Notes under the pieces: model-generated | The model's database searches: none | The model's input: the letters and a program-made list of their open reading frames with translations, nothing else | What the model was told of the DNA's origin: nothing | Shown: piece after piece, positions 51,124 through 58,982 of the stretch | Layout: every line of letters begins with the position of its first letter | Position numbering within the stretch: position 1 is the first letter of the stretch | Made by a program: the position numbers and the translations under genes | Origin: Weeksellaceae bacterium | Lineage (GTDB): Bacteria > Bacteroidota > Bacteroidia > Flavobacteriales > Weeksellaceae | Reading direction: 5' to 3' | Assembly: GCA_949788275.1 (NCBI GenBank) | Contig: OX460916.1 | Location: forward strand, 1,488,001 to 1,552,000 | Length of the DNA stretch: 64,000 nucleotides

Positions 51124-52830
51124 ATGAATCACACCCTACAAACCACCATAGACACTATCGTAGCCCTTGTTGAGAAAATTATTCCACTTTCAGCTGAGCG
51201 TTTTAATGGTACGGCAGAAGAAATTATTCGCCGAAGCCCACTTCAAATTGGCGTGATGGATGAACTCGAGATCAACTACAATGCAAAAGGGGTGATACGA
51301 GTCGATACCACCAATTTATCATTAACCGAAACACATTGTCTGCCGAGTGAATTTTTAACCCAAGAACAGGTTGAACAGGATCTACTTCCGCTTTTAAAAG
51401 CGCAGTTATTGCCCATTATTAAAAGCTATGATCATAGTCCTATTCTAAATTTCAAATTCATTGTCGACTTTTCGGTCTTTGCGCTCTTGGCCAATGGGGT
51501 CGTTCGGAAATTGGATTATAGACTGTTCGACTATACCGCAGAAGATAAAAAGAACCAATTGTTGGATGCTATCAACACCTACATTGAAAACCGACTGGTT
51601 CAGGGCAAGCATCCCACCAAAGAATTGGATACCCACTTTTTAAGTCAACACCTAGTCGATCCAAAACTTTACCCCAGTCTACAGGCAAAATCGGTTATTG
51701 AAACCATCCATTTAATTTTCGAACGCAACAAACATATTCCTAAATTAATTGAAAGCCATCGCAGAACCATTATTTATGCCTTAGAACAATGGGCCAACAA
51801 CGAATTTCTACCAAAATATTGCACTACCAAGGAAGAGGAAGATGGACGACTATTTTCGTTATCGAAACGCATTCAATTATTCGGTTTAAAAACGAACGTA
51901 GTCATCGAACCCCACGATAAACCCTTGCTTGAATTACTCGTTTTTACGGCCTTATTAATCATCAAATACAGTCCGAACTATTCCCGTTCAACAGGAATTG
52001 AATTTTTGAATTATGCCGAAGGATTAGGCTATCTCAAAGCAAAAGAAATTCGACAATTAGGCAGTGGTGCATTTACAAAAGAGGAATCCTTATTAAAAGA
52101 AACCGGCGTTGAGTGTACTGCCAACGATGTTTTTGCCATTTTTACCGTAAAAATAAAGGTTGAAAATGCTGAAAGCTATAAAAAAGCATTGGATTTTATG
52201 TGTGGTTTACTTTTGAAGGGCTTTCCGAAAAGTTACCGAATCAAGTACTCTTCGAAAGTAAAAACGGCTTTGCCGATTAAAGGGATAAAGAAAACAGCTA
52301 CTCAGCAGTTCTTTGTGGATGCGATGGCTTATGCAACACTTTGGCCAACGATTGCTGCCTATGCCCAGTTAGCTATGGTAGAATTTGAATGGTACGAGGA
52401 TGCTGAAGACGAACACTGTGCAATGCCAGGAACGTATGCCGCTTTAGGATTGGCATTGAAGGACGAGCGTTATTTCCCCTTGGTAAGTCAATATTTTTCG
52501 ACGCTCGACGAGGAGCATCAATCGGTGCATTCTCATTTTATACACCCTTTTATAGCGCAATGGGGTGTGACTAAAACGACCATTCCGGTATTGATTGATT
52601 GTTTTTATGTAAGCCAAGAAAAAAAGATACCGAAATTAGGGGAAGCGTTTGAGGAGGTCGATCTTTTGTTGTTCTTCTTAGCCTATACGCAAACCATGGA
52701 GGCCTACCAATTCTCTTTGATTGTTTATTTTATCTGGGGGAAAGTAGCCGATTTGGAAAAACGAATTAAAAAAGCCGATAAGACTATAAAACCACTTTTG
52801 ATGGCGGTTCTACATAAGCTCGAGGCGTAA
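51124..52830 (+). CDS. Uncharacterised protein, DUF6138-like
   Basis: 568-residue cytosolic protein beginning at ATG 51124 (MNHTLQ); the longer frame from 50941 overlaps the previous gene by 150 bases and is unlikely. Mostly alpha-helical with 'PLSAERFNGTAEEIIRRSPLQ', 'VMDELEINYNAKGVIRVDTTN' near the start and 'EFEWYEDAEDEHCAMPGTYAALGL' near residue 415. It resembles DUF6138 proteins; no activity known. Lies between a DUF6891-like gene and a small secreted-protein gene. Confidence 0.55.
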   Translation: MNHTLQTTIDTIVALVEKIIPLSAERFNGTAEEIIRRSPLQIGVMDELEINYNAKGVIRVDTTNLSLTETHCLPSEFLTQEQVEQDLLPLLKAQLLPIIKSYDHSPILNFKFIVDFSVFALLANGVVRKLDYRLFDYTAEDKKNQLLDAINTYIENRLVQGKHPTKELDTHFLSQHLVDPKLYPSLQAKSVIETIHLIFERNKHIPKLIESHRRTIIYALEQWANNEFLPKYCTTKEEEDGRLFSLSKRIQLFGLKTNVVIEPHDKPLLELLVFTALLIIKYSPNYSRSTGIEFLNYAEGLGYLKAKEIRQLGSGAFTKEESLLKETGVECTANDVFAIFTVKIKVENAESYKKALDFMCGLLLKGFPKSYRIKYSSKVKTALPIKGIKKTATQQFFVDAMAYATLWPTIAAYAQLAMVEFEWYEDAEDEHCAMPGTYAALGLALKDERYFPLVSQYFSTLDEEHQSVHSHFIHPFIAQWGVTKTTIPVLIDCFYVSQEKKIPKLGEAFEEVDLLLFFLAYTQTMEAYQFSLIVYFIWGKVADLEKRIKKADKTIKPLLMAVLHKLEA

Positions 52831-52845
52831 ACTTAAATAAAAAAT

Positions 52846-53436
52846 ATGAAAACCAAGCTATCGAACATCTTAAGCATCATTCTGTTGGGAACAGTGGTGA
52901 GTGCACAAGAACAAGCCATTCAGCACCTATGGATTAAACAAGGTGATGAGTCGATTTTAATCGATCAAGCCGAACAATCGATTACGTTAAAAAAAGACGC
53001 TTTTACAATTCAGTTTTGGAATAAAGCCTATCAACCGAAAAAGAATCAATTTTATGCGGCTCAAGCGGTGATTATTTCTCAGGATATACAGGATCACTTT
53101 GAAGGCTTATCGACAGACGAGGTTCCTTATCTAGCGTCAGGAACAGGTTTTGCTGCTGAATCAAATCAGAACTTATCGTATCCGTTCTATTCCAATGAAG
53201 GCCATCAATACTTGTACTATACCTCTGAAAAAGATCGACGAATTGATAAAGTTAAAAAACACAATAATGGGAATATATACAATTGGACGATTAAAGGCTT
53301 ATGGATGGATGAGGAAGATTACGATTGGAAAACGATAGTAACGGAATCCATTCACCTCTTGTTTTTTATAGACAGCAACCAAAACGATGTGATGGATAAA
53401 GGCGAATATTTTATTATTCATATTGCCTTCGAATAG
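52846..53436 (+). CDS. Small secreted protein, function unknown
   Basis: 196-residue exported protein: signal peptide 1-20 (ending VVSAQ) and a beta-rich body with 'GDESILIDQAEQSITL', 'GTGFAAESNQNLSYPF' and 'FIDSNQNDVMDKGEYFII', an acidic D-x-N-x-N-D loop like a calcium-binding turn near residue 175. I do not recognise a family. It follows the DUF6138-like gene by 15 bases and is likely in the same operon. Confidence 0.6.
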   Translation: MKTKLSNILSIILLGTVVSAQEQAIQHLWIKQGDESILIDQAEQSITLKKDAFTIQFWNKAYQPKKNQFYAAQAVIISQDIQDHFEGLSTDEVPYLASGTGFAAESNQNLSYPFYSNEGHQYLYYTSEKDRRIDKVKKHNNGNIYNWTIKGLWMDEEDYDWKTIVTESIHLLFFIDSNQNDVMDKGEYFIIHIAFE

Positions 53437-53448
53437 GTGTCTACATAC

Positions 53449-53487
53449 AGAGGGACACCTTATACGTGTCCCTCTCTCTCTACTTTT
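53449..53487 (+). terminator. Hairpin after the small secreted-protein gene
   Basis: 10-bp stem AGAGGGACAC / GTGTCCCTCT with a 7-base loop, then CTCTCTACTTTTTATTT; the T-run is offset by a CT tract, so it is a moderate terminator. Confidence 0.6.
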
Positions 53488-54257
53488 TATTTCTCAAAGA
53501 TTAATTCGTCTAGATTTAATCCACCGATATACCTTCCCGCATACTGGCCTTTTTCAATGACCCATAGTACGCTATAAGAACCAGCACCATCACTGTTGAC
53601 ACTTTGAATGTATAGGGTATCTTTGGCTAAATTGTAATTGACTTGAGTGCTTTCTATATTCGGTTCAAAAAGATCGTTATACGCCCTTTCTGGTAAATGA
53701 ATTGAGGCATTATTTAGTTTTATTTCAATCCCATTGTAAGTGGTATTCGGAATATTTCCATCGGTTCCATAAATGGTTTTCCCATCAATTTTCTGTAAGA
53801 GCTGGCCTTCTGTTGGAGCATAGGATAATGGATGTTTATTTTTATGAAAAACGCTTTCTATTATCGTTACACGAATAAGTTTATCTTCAAAAACAGCGAT
53901 TCCATTCGCTGTTTTCTTAAAAGGGACTGTGGTATAGGTATCCAATGGCTTTATTCGATCCAGGTACACAAAACCCGAAACCTTCCCTTCCTTTTTTAGA
54001 AACATAACTTCGCCCCAGTTACCTACAGGCTCTATGAGATAGACCACGTTATTGTTTGATAATTGATGAACGACAGGGCTTTTTACACTGCCTGTATCGC
54101 GTATATTCACATAGCCATCGGGATCTTTTACTTCGGCAAATTGCCCGTAGCCAAATGAACAGTGGAGTACGAAAAGGGCGAATACGAAAGTGATACCCCT
54201 TTTACTTTTCAAAAATATGGATGGATTCAAATTAAAAATATATAGATTGATAAACAT
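53487..54257 (-). CDS. Secreted SH3 domain protein
   Basis: Protein with a bacterial SH3 domain after the signal segment: 'DPDGYVNIRDTGSVKSPVVHQLSNNNVVYLIE', 'GNWGEVMFLKKEGKVSGFVY' (about residues 43-100). SH3b domains bind peptidoglycan or other wall polymers. The first ATG (54257) gives a long N-terminal segment before the signal core; a TTG at 54209 (KSKRGITFVF) would give a normal signal peptide and is an alternative start. The C-terminal 130 residues are unassigned. Confidence 0.65.
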   Translation of the reverse strand: MFINLYIFNLNPSIFLKSKRGITFVFALFVLHCSFGYGQFAEVKDPDGYVNIRDTGSVKSPVVHQLSNNNVVYLIEPVGNWGEVMFLKKEGKVSGFVYLDRIKPLDTYTTVPFKKTANGIAVFEDKLIRVTIIESVFHKNKHPLSYAPTEGQLLQKIDGKTIYGTDGNIPNTTYNGIEIKLNNASIHLPERAYNDLFEPNIESTQVNYNLAKDTLYIQSVNSDGAGSYSVLWVIEKGQYAGRYIGGLNLDELIFEK

Positions 54258-54310
54258 TCTGATTGGTTGGTTAAAGGTCGCTAGAAAGCAAGGTTGACTA
54301 TAAAAGCCCC

Positions 54311-54769
54311 CTACTCTTTCAACTGAATGGCGAGTATTTCAGCCGTAGCACAGAGAATGCCATTGGCAGAAAGCGTCATATCGACCCATATTTTTCGGCC
54401 TTCAATGCTGCGCAACCTTCCTTTTAACTCCAAAGGTACACCCATGGGGGTTAAGGCCTTAAAATCGACTTTGAGTGATGCTGTGACACAACGAATGGGT
54501 ATAGGTCCTTCTTCTAAAGCTATGTGTTCTTGCTTACACATAAATGCAGCCGCGGACCCCGTACCATGACAATCGAGTAGAGAAGCAATTAATCCGCCAT
54601 AAACACTTCCAGGAATAGCCGTATACTTTTCTTCGGGTGTAAAATGAGCAATCGTTTCGTCGTCGATTAAATAGGTTTTTAATTGATATCCTTGGGGGTT
54701 ATTTTTTCCACAGCCGTAACAGTGGGCCAAATTTTCAGGATATAAGTCTTGGATAGCTTTTGAGTTCAT
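54311..54769 (-). CDS. PaaI-type thioesterase family protein
   Basis: 152-residue hotdog-fold protein with N-terminal 'HCYGCGKNNPQGYQ' (CxxC, possible metal or structural site) and 'GSVYGGLIASLLDCHGTGSAAA' (about 57-78), the conserved helix and catalytic acidic residue of acyl-CoA thioesterases. I start it at ATG 54769; the frame's extension to 54868 covers the neighbouring terminator. Substrate unknown. Confidence 0.78.
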   Translation of the reverse strand: MNSKAIQDLYPENLAHCYGCGKNNPQGYQLKTYLIDDETIAHFTPEEKYTAIPGSVYGGLIASLLDCHGTGSAAAFMCKQEHIALEEGPIPIRCVTASLKVDFKALTPMGVPLELKGRLRSIEGRKIWVDMTLSANGILCATAEILAIQLKE

Positions 54770-54832
54770 CGGGTTTAAAATTGATATACGTAAAATTACA
54801 CCATAAAAGAATTTTAGCCAAATCCTTCCTCG

Positions 54833-54858
54833 AAAAAAGCCACTTCCCTTGAAGTGGC
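54833..54858 (-). terminator. Intrinsic terminator of the AhpD-like gene
   Basis: Stem GCCACTTC / GAAGTGGC with a 4-base loop; on the minus strand followed by TTTTTTCG. Confidence 0.82.
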
Positions 54859-54917
54859 AGCGATACAACCTGAAAGGAGAAACAAACCTACTCGTTTATG
54901 TCTGTCACCCATGCGCT

Positions 54918-55352
54918 CTAGGGCCGCATTCGGGTTGCAATGGCCATTCGATTCCAAGCATTAATGGCGATAACGGCCATGATTAATTGTGCGATAACTT
55001 CTTGACTAAAAAACGCTTCGAGGTTTTTATAGGTTTCATCCGTAACCCCTTCCTTAGTAATAAGGGTAATTTCCTCGGTTAAAGCCAATAAAGCTTTCTC
55101 TTCTTGGGTGAATAAATCGACTTCATGCCAAGCGTTTAAAAGGAAAATACGTTGGTTGGTTTCCCCTAATTTCAGCGCATCTTTTGTATGCAAATCGATG
55201 CAAAATGCACATCCATTGATTTGAGACGCACGAACTTTAATTAGCTCACGATGGGTTTTGGATAAATTGGTAGCGTTTAAATACCCTTCTAAGGCATACA
55301 TGGCTTGATAAGCCTGTGGTTGAGCTACTTTAATGTTGACACGTTGATTCAT
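54918..55352 (-). CDS. Carboxymuconolactone decarboxylase / AhpD-like protein
   Basis: 144-residue AhpD-fold protein with the peroxidase-type redox motif NGCAFCIDLHTKDA (CxxC plus the proton-relay His) near residue 46, as in alkyl-hydroperoxide reductase partner proteins. I use ATG 55352; the frame to 55379 adds nine residues. It sits 64 bases downstream of a Crp/Fnr regulator in the same direction, a common pairing in this phylum. Confidence 0.85.
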   Translation of the reverse strand: MNQRVNIKVAQPQAYQAMYALEGYLNATNLSKTHRELIKVRASQINGCAFCIDLHTKDALKLGETNQRIFLLNAWHEVDLFTQEEKALLALTEEITLITKEGVTDETYKNLEAFFSQEVIAQLIMAVIAINAWNRMAIATRMRP

Positions 55353-55416
55353 ACTTGTTTTGTTTAAATGATTGAACAAAGATTAAAATTTATCAACGCC
55401 TTTTTCTTAAACTGGT

Positions 55417-55986
55417 TTAAGAACGTTTTTTATTGCGAATTTCACTGAGGTATTCGGGTGTTAATCCTAGAAAAGAAGCCAATAAATATTGAGGAACACG
55501 TTGCACAAACGCGGGATAATGGGCATTGAAATGATGGAAATACTCTTCCTTAGAATAGGTGAAATTATATTTTATTTTCATTTGTAATGCGGCAAATGCC
55601 CGTTGATAGACCTTTCGAAAATAACGTTCCATGATGGGCATTTCGACCATTAATTGTTCTTGTGAAGAATAGGAAATGGTTAAAACCACTGAATTTTCAA
55701 CCGCTTGAATATAAAAATCTGTCGACTCTTCGTTTTCAAAAGCCCTATGATCGGTCATCCACCAGTTTTCAATGGCAAATTCGGTGGTTTGCTCCACCCC
55801 TTTGTCATCGATAAAAAATTTCCGTAAGCAGCCCTCAAGCACAAAGTAATGGGAATGACAGCGTTGTCCTGCTTCCATTAAATTCTGTTTTTTGGGAACC
55901 TCTAGGCGCTTAAAATAGGGTAAGATGAAGGCCAACTGCTCGTCGTTGACATCAATGAATTTTTCGAGGTGGTTTTTGAATTTCAT
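55417..55986 (-). CDS. Crp/Fnr family transcriptional regulator
   Basis: 189-residue regulator with an N-terminal cNMP-binding barrel ('LEVPKKQNLMEAGQRCHSHYFVLEGCLRKF', then 'IENWWMTDH') and a C-terminal winged helix ('YLLASFLGLTPEYLSEIRNKKRS'). No Fe-S cysteine cluster at the N-terminus, so it is not an Fnr-type oxygen sensor. It may control the AhpD-like gene next to it. It starts just after the TTAGAT-rich stretch. Confidence 0.85.
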   Translation of the reverse strand: MKFKNHLEKFIDVNDEQLAFILPYFKRLEVPKKQNLMEAGQRCHSHYFVLEGCLRKFFIDDKGVEQTTEFAIENWWMTDHRAFENEESTDFYIQAVENSVVLTISYSSQEQLMVEMPIMERYFRKVYQRAFAALQMKIKYNFTYSKEEYFHHFNAHYPAFVQRVPQYLLASFLGLTPEYLSEIRNKKRS

Positions 55987-55989
55987 GAA

Positions 55990-56045
55990 TGGGGTATGTC
56001 GATGTTAGATATTAGATTTGAGATATTGGATGTTAGATTTGGATG
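55990..56045. repeat. TTAGAT-rich simple repeat
   Basis: Tract with GATGTTAGATATTAGATTTG, GAGATATTGGATGTTAGAT, similar to those at 22307 and 47703. It opens the 387-base gap 55987-56373, which also holds repeat copy F and a terminator. Confidence 0.45.
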
Positions 56046-56170
56046 TTTGTTGATCCTTCAATCAAGATGACGAATTCGGTGATGGTTAACACGATTAAAA
56101 ATAGAACTAATTCTTCATATGAGCTACACAATTTCAATTCTGTTGAACGGCACAAAAATCGTTTTTTCTT

Positions 56171-56336
56171 AACCGCTTGCATTTGTTAAAGCATTGCTTT
56201 AACAAATGTAAGCGGTTGCGTTAGGGATTGCAGCATCTGTTTGAGCTTTTTGCGGAGGGAAACGGAGCAATAAAGCGAGTGCGGAAAGCCCGCCCTTTCC
56301 TTGTTGTTGACTAAAACAACAAGGAAAGGGAACGCC
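56171..56336 (+). repeat. Dispersed structured element, copy F (type 2)
   Basis: Starts with a near-perfect 47-base inverted repeat (AACCGCTTGCATTTGTTAAA and complement, 56171-56217), then GCGTTAGGGATTGCAGCATC, TTTGAGCTTTTTGCGG, AAAGCGAGTGCGGAAAGCCC, then a 16-bp stem (56293-56308 with 56315-56330), and AACGCC. It abuts the A-tract belonging to the minus-strand terminator of the DUF1810 gene. Confidence 0.85.
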
Positions 56337-56368
56337 AAAAAAAAAGACTGTTCGGTGAGGAGCAGTCT
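56337..56368 (-). terminator. Intrinsic terminator of the argS-DUF1810 operon
   Basis: On the minus strand AGACTG / CAGTCT stem with an inner GCTCC-type loop, followed by nine T, ending at the first base of repeat copy F. Confidence 0.8.
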
Positions 56369-56373
56369 TAGGT

Positions 56374-56817
56374 TTATTTTTTGTTTTTTAATTCTTTGAT
56401 CGCCTTGAGCGTTTTTTGATCGAGTTGATCGGCAAAGAAAAAATGCAAAGCATCTTTGATGATTTTTTCTTTGGGTGCGACAAAGTTGAATAAGGTTAGA
56501 CTCGATTTCAGCTTCATGGAATCGTTTTTACCAAAGATTAACTGTGGCAATACACCTTTGTGTTCTAGAAGAACGGAGGTGATTTCAAGATAATTTTGCC
56601 ATAGTTCTTCGTCACGTGTAAAAGCACGGGCTTCTTCGATGGACAAGATTTCGAAATCTTGGGTAGCATCGCTTTTGCCTAGTCCTTTAATTTGGGGGTA
56701 GACAAACCACATCCATTGGGTATGTTTTCGACCCGCATAAATTTCCATTAAGGCATCGTCGTACATAAAAGCTTGTGCTTTATGAAAGCGTTTTAAATTG
56801 TGTCGATCGTCTGCCAT
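56374..56817 (-). CDS. DUF1810 family protein
   Basis: 147-residue cytosolic protein starting at ATG 56817 (MADDRH). The family core 'RKHTQWMWFVYPQIKGLG' and 'LFNFVAPKEKIIKDAL' are present. DUF1810 proteins resemble small calpastatin-like or helical proteins of unknown role. It begins one base past the argS stop codon, so it is in the argS transcript, and ends with a terminator. Confidence 0.8.
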   Translation of the reverse strand: MADDRHNLKRFHKAQAFMYDDALMEIYAGRKHTQWMWFVYPQIKGLGKSDATQDFEILSIEEARAFTRDEELWQNYLEITSVLLEHKGVLPQLIFGKNDSMKLKSSLTLFNFVAPKEKIIKDALHFFFADQLDQKTLKAIKELKNKK

Positions 56818-56818
56818 C

Positions 56819-58591
56819 TTACATTCTTTCTGGCACGCCAATTCCTAAAAGATCTAAAGACGATTCGATGGTGTTTGCCACCCATTGTGAAAGGTACAAA
56901 CGGAAGTTTTTCACGTCTTCGTCATCGCCTTTTAAGATGGGGTTATTTTGGTAAAAAGAGTTGAATAATTTCACCAATTCATAGGCATAGTTAGCGATTA
57001 GGGCAGGGCTTAATTCGTCGGCTGCTTTCTTAATCGTTGGTTGAAAATCGTTTAAAGCACGAATCATTTCCTTTTCCGCTTCGTTTAAGACGATCTGTTC
57101 GATAGCAAATGCGGCAGGTGCTTGTTTTCGCACTAGGGATTGAATACGTGCGTATGTATATTGTATAAATGGTCCTGTATTTCCATTAAAATCAACCGAT
57201 TCTTGTGGATCGAACAAGATTCTTTTCTTAGGATCGACTTTAAGAATGTAGTATTTTAAGGCACCCATTCCTATTTTTTCGTATAATTCAGCTTTTTCGG
57301 CATCGTCATAGGCTTCTAATTTTCCGAGCTCTTCGGAGATGGTTTTGGCTGTTTGGTAAATTTCTTCCATTAATTCGTCGGCATCGACCACGGTGCCTTC
57401 GCGCGACTTCATTTTACCATTGGGTAAATCGACCATTCCGTACGAAAGGTGGTGCAATGATTCGGCCCATGTGTAACCTAGTTTTGCTAAGATTAAGAAC
57501 AATACTTTGAAGTGGTAATCTTGCTCGTTTCCAACGACATAGATTAATTCTTCAAGGGTCGCATTATTTTTGAAACGCTCTACAGCCGTCCCCAGATCTT
57601 GGGTCATATAAACCGATGTTCCGTCTGAACGAAGCACTAATTTTTGGTCTAGGCCATCTTCTGTTAAATCGATCCATACAGAGCCATCTTCTTTTTTAAA
57701 GAATACGCCATTTGCTAAACCTTCGTCTACAATATCTTTTCCTAAGATGTAGGTATTTGACTCGTATAGGTATTCGTCGAATTCCACGCCTAAACGCTTG
57801 TATGTTTTTGCAAACCCGTCGTAGACCCAAGAATTCATGGTTTTCCAAAGTTCGATGACAGCGGGTTCTTGGGCTTCCCATTGGCGAAGCATTTGTTGTG
57901 CTTCAACGAATAGCGGTGCTTGCTTTTTGGCATCGTCTTCACTTAGCCCCTGCTCCATTAATTCTTTGATTTCGAGGCGGTAGTTCTTATCGAATTCAAC
58001 ATAGTATTTTCCTACTAAGTGATCACCTTTAAGTCCTGTAGATGCTGGAGTTTCTCCGTTTCCGAATTTCTGCCAAGCCACCATTGATTTACAGATATGG
58101 ATACCACGGTCGTTGATGATTTGTGTTTTAATAACATTGTTTCCTGCTGCTTGAATAATTTTAGCAACTGAAAAACCTAACAGATTATTGCGTACATGCC
58201 CTAAATGTAAAGGCTTGTTGGTGTTTGGTGAAGAGTATTCTACCATAACGGTACGCGACGTTGGAGTAACTTGGGTAAAGCCGTACGACTTGTCTGTTGC
58301 ATAGTTTACCACGTTGTTTAGGAACAATGCAGAATCGAGGCTCATGTTTAAGAACCCTTTTACAACATTAAAAGCAACAATCTGTTTTTGAGCAAGAAGA
58401 TGATCGCCAATCTTTGTCGCGATATCTTCTGGTTTTCCTTTTAAACTCCTAATTAATGGAAAAACAACTAATGTATACTCACCTTCAAATTCGCGGCGTG
58501 TGAATTGAATTTCTACACTTTCTGGTAAAATTTCAAATACATCCTGAATAGCGTTTCGTACAAAGTACTCAACTTGTTGTTTTAAATTCAT
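56819..58591 (-). CDS. argS: Arginyl-tRNA synthetase
   Basis: 590-residue class I aminoacyl-tRNA synthetase that charges tRNA-Arg. N-terminal Arg-tRNA-S additional domain (1-85), HIGH-type motif HLGH within 'SSPNTNKPLHLGHVRNN' near residue 125, the degenerate KMSKS-type 'KMKSREGTVV' near 385, and the C-terminal anticodon-binding domain (DALR) from about 465. I choose ATG 58591 (MNLKQQ); the frame to 58612 adds seven residues. First gene of an operon with DUF1810. Confidence 0.95.
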   Translation of the reverse strand: MNLKQQVEYFVRNAIQDVFEILPESVEIQFTRREFEGEYTLVVFPLIRSLKGKPEDIATKIGDHLLAQKQIVAFNVVKGFLNMSLDSALFLNNVVNYATDKSYGFTQVTPTSRTVMVEYSSPNTNKPLHLGHVRNNLLGFSVAKIIQAAGNNVIKTQIINDRGIHICKSMVAWQKFGNGETPASTGLKGDHLVGKYYVEFDKNYRLEIKELMEQGLSEDDAKKQAPLFVEAQQMLRQWEAQEPAVIELWKTMNSWVYDGFAKTYKRLGVEFDEYLYESNTYILGKDIVDEGLANGVFFKKEDGSVWIDLTEDGLDQKLVLRSDGTSVYMTQDLGTAVERFKNNATLEELIYVVGNEQDYHFKVLFLILAKLGYTWAESLHHLSYGMVDLPNGKMKSREGTVVDADELMEEIYQTAKTISEELGKLEAYDDAEKAELYEKIGMGALKYYILKVDPKKRILFDPQESVDFNGNTGPFIQYTYARIQSLVRKQAPAAFAIEQIVLNEAEKEMIRALNDFQPTIKKAADELSPALIANYAYELVKLFNSFYQNNPILKGDDEDVKNFRLYLSQWVANTIESSLDLLGIGVPERM

Positions 58592-58616
58592 TTTTTCGTC
58601 TTTAATAATCAAGAGG

Positions 58617-58624
58617 CAAAAGTA
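58617..58624 (-). promoter_or_regulatory. Putative -7 promoter element of argS
   Basis: The minus strand reads TACTTTTG, an exact TAnnTTTG match 25 bases upstream of ATG 58591. Confidence 0.45.
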
Positions 58625-58677
58625 CGAACAATTTCAGCATTTTTTAGGGTTTGCGCGGAATTTTGAAAATAGTTTTT

Positions 58678-58685
58678 TAACTTTG
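58678..58685 (+). promoter_or_regulatory. Putative -7 promoter element of the HMA protein gene
   Basis: TAACTTTG matches TAnnTTTG, 19 bases upstream of ATG 58705. A TTTG at 58650-58653 is 24 bases before it, slightly wide for the -33 box. Confidence 0.48.
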
Positions 58686-58704
58686 GGTAGTAAATACAAT
58701 CGTT

Positions 58705-58917
58705 ATGACAGAATTAAAATTTAAAACAAATATCAATTGTGGAAGTTGCATAAAATCGGTTAAGCCTTTTTTAGATGAAGCAGTTGGTGAAAACAATTGG
58801 TCTGTTGATACAGATGACGAAAAAAAAATCTTAACCATTCGCAACGAAGAAGCCGAATCGGAAGAAGTTGTGGAGGCCGTTACAGACGCTGGATTTAAAA
58901 TAGAGAAAATTGCTTAA
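58705..58917 (+). CDS. Heavy-metal-associated (HMA) domain protein
   Basis: 70-residue single-domain ferredoxin-like metallochaperone. The metal-binding loop is INCGSCIKSV (CxxC at Cys12 and Cys15), followed by the expected beta-alpha-beta pattern to 'AVTDAGFKIEKIA'. The loop is CGSC rather than the MxCxxC of most copper chaperones and lacks the Met. Likely copper or another soft metal; no P-type ATPase gene is adjacent. Confidence 0.82.
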   Translation: MTELKFKTNINCGSCIKSVKPFLDEAVGENNWSVDTDDEKKILTIRNEEAESEEVVEAVTDAGFKIEKIA

Positions 58918-58935
58918 ATATTTTTTTCAACAAAA

Positions 58936-58962
58936 AAAGTCCGACCAATTGGCCGGACTTTT
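58936..58962. terminator. Bidirectional terminator
   Basis: AAAAGTCCG-A-CCAATTGG-C-CGGACTTTT hairpin with A-tract and T-tract ends; serves the HMA gene (plus) and the T9SS gene (minus). Confidence 0.85.
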
Positions 58963-58982
58963 AGGTTAAATTAGTAGGCGTA

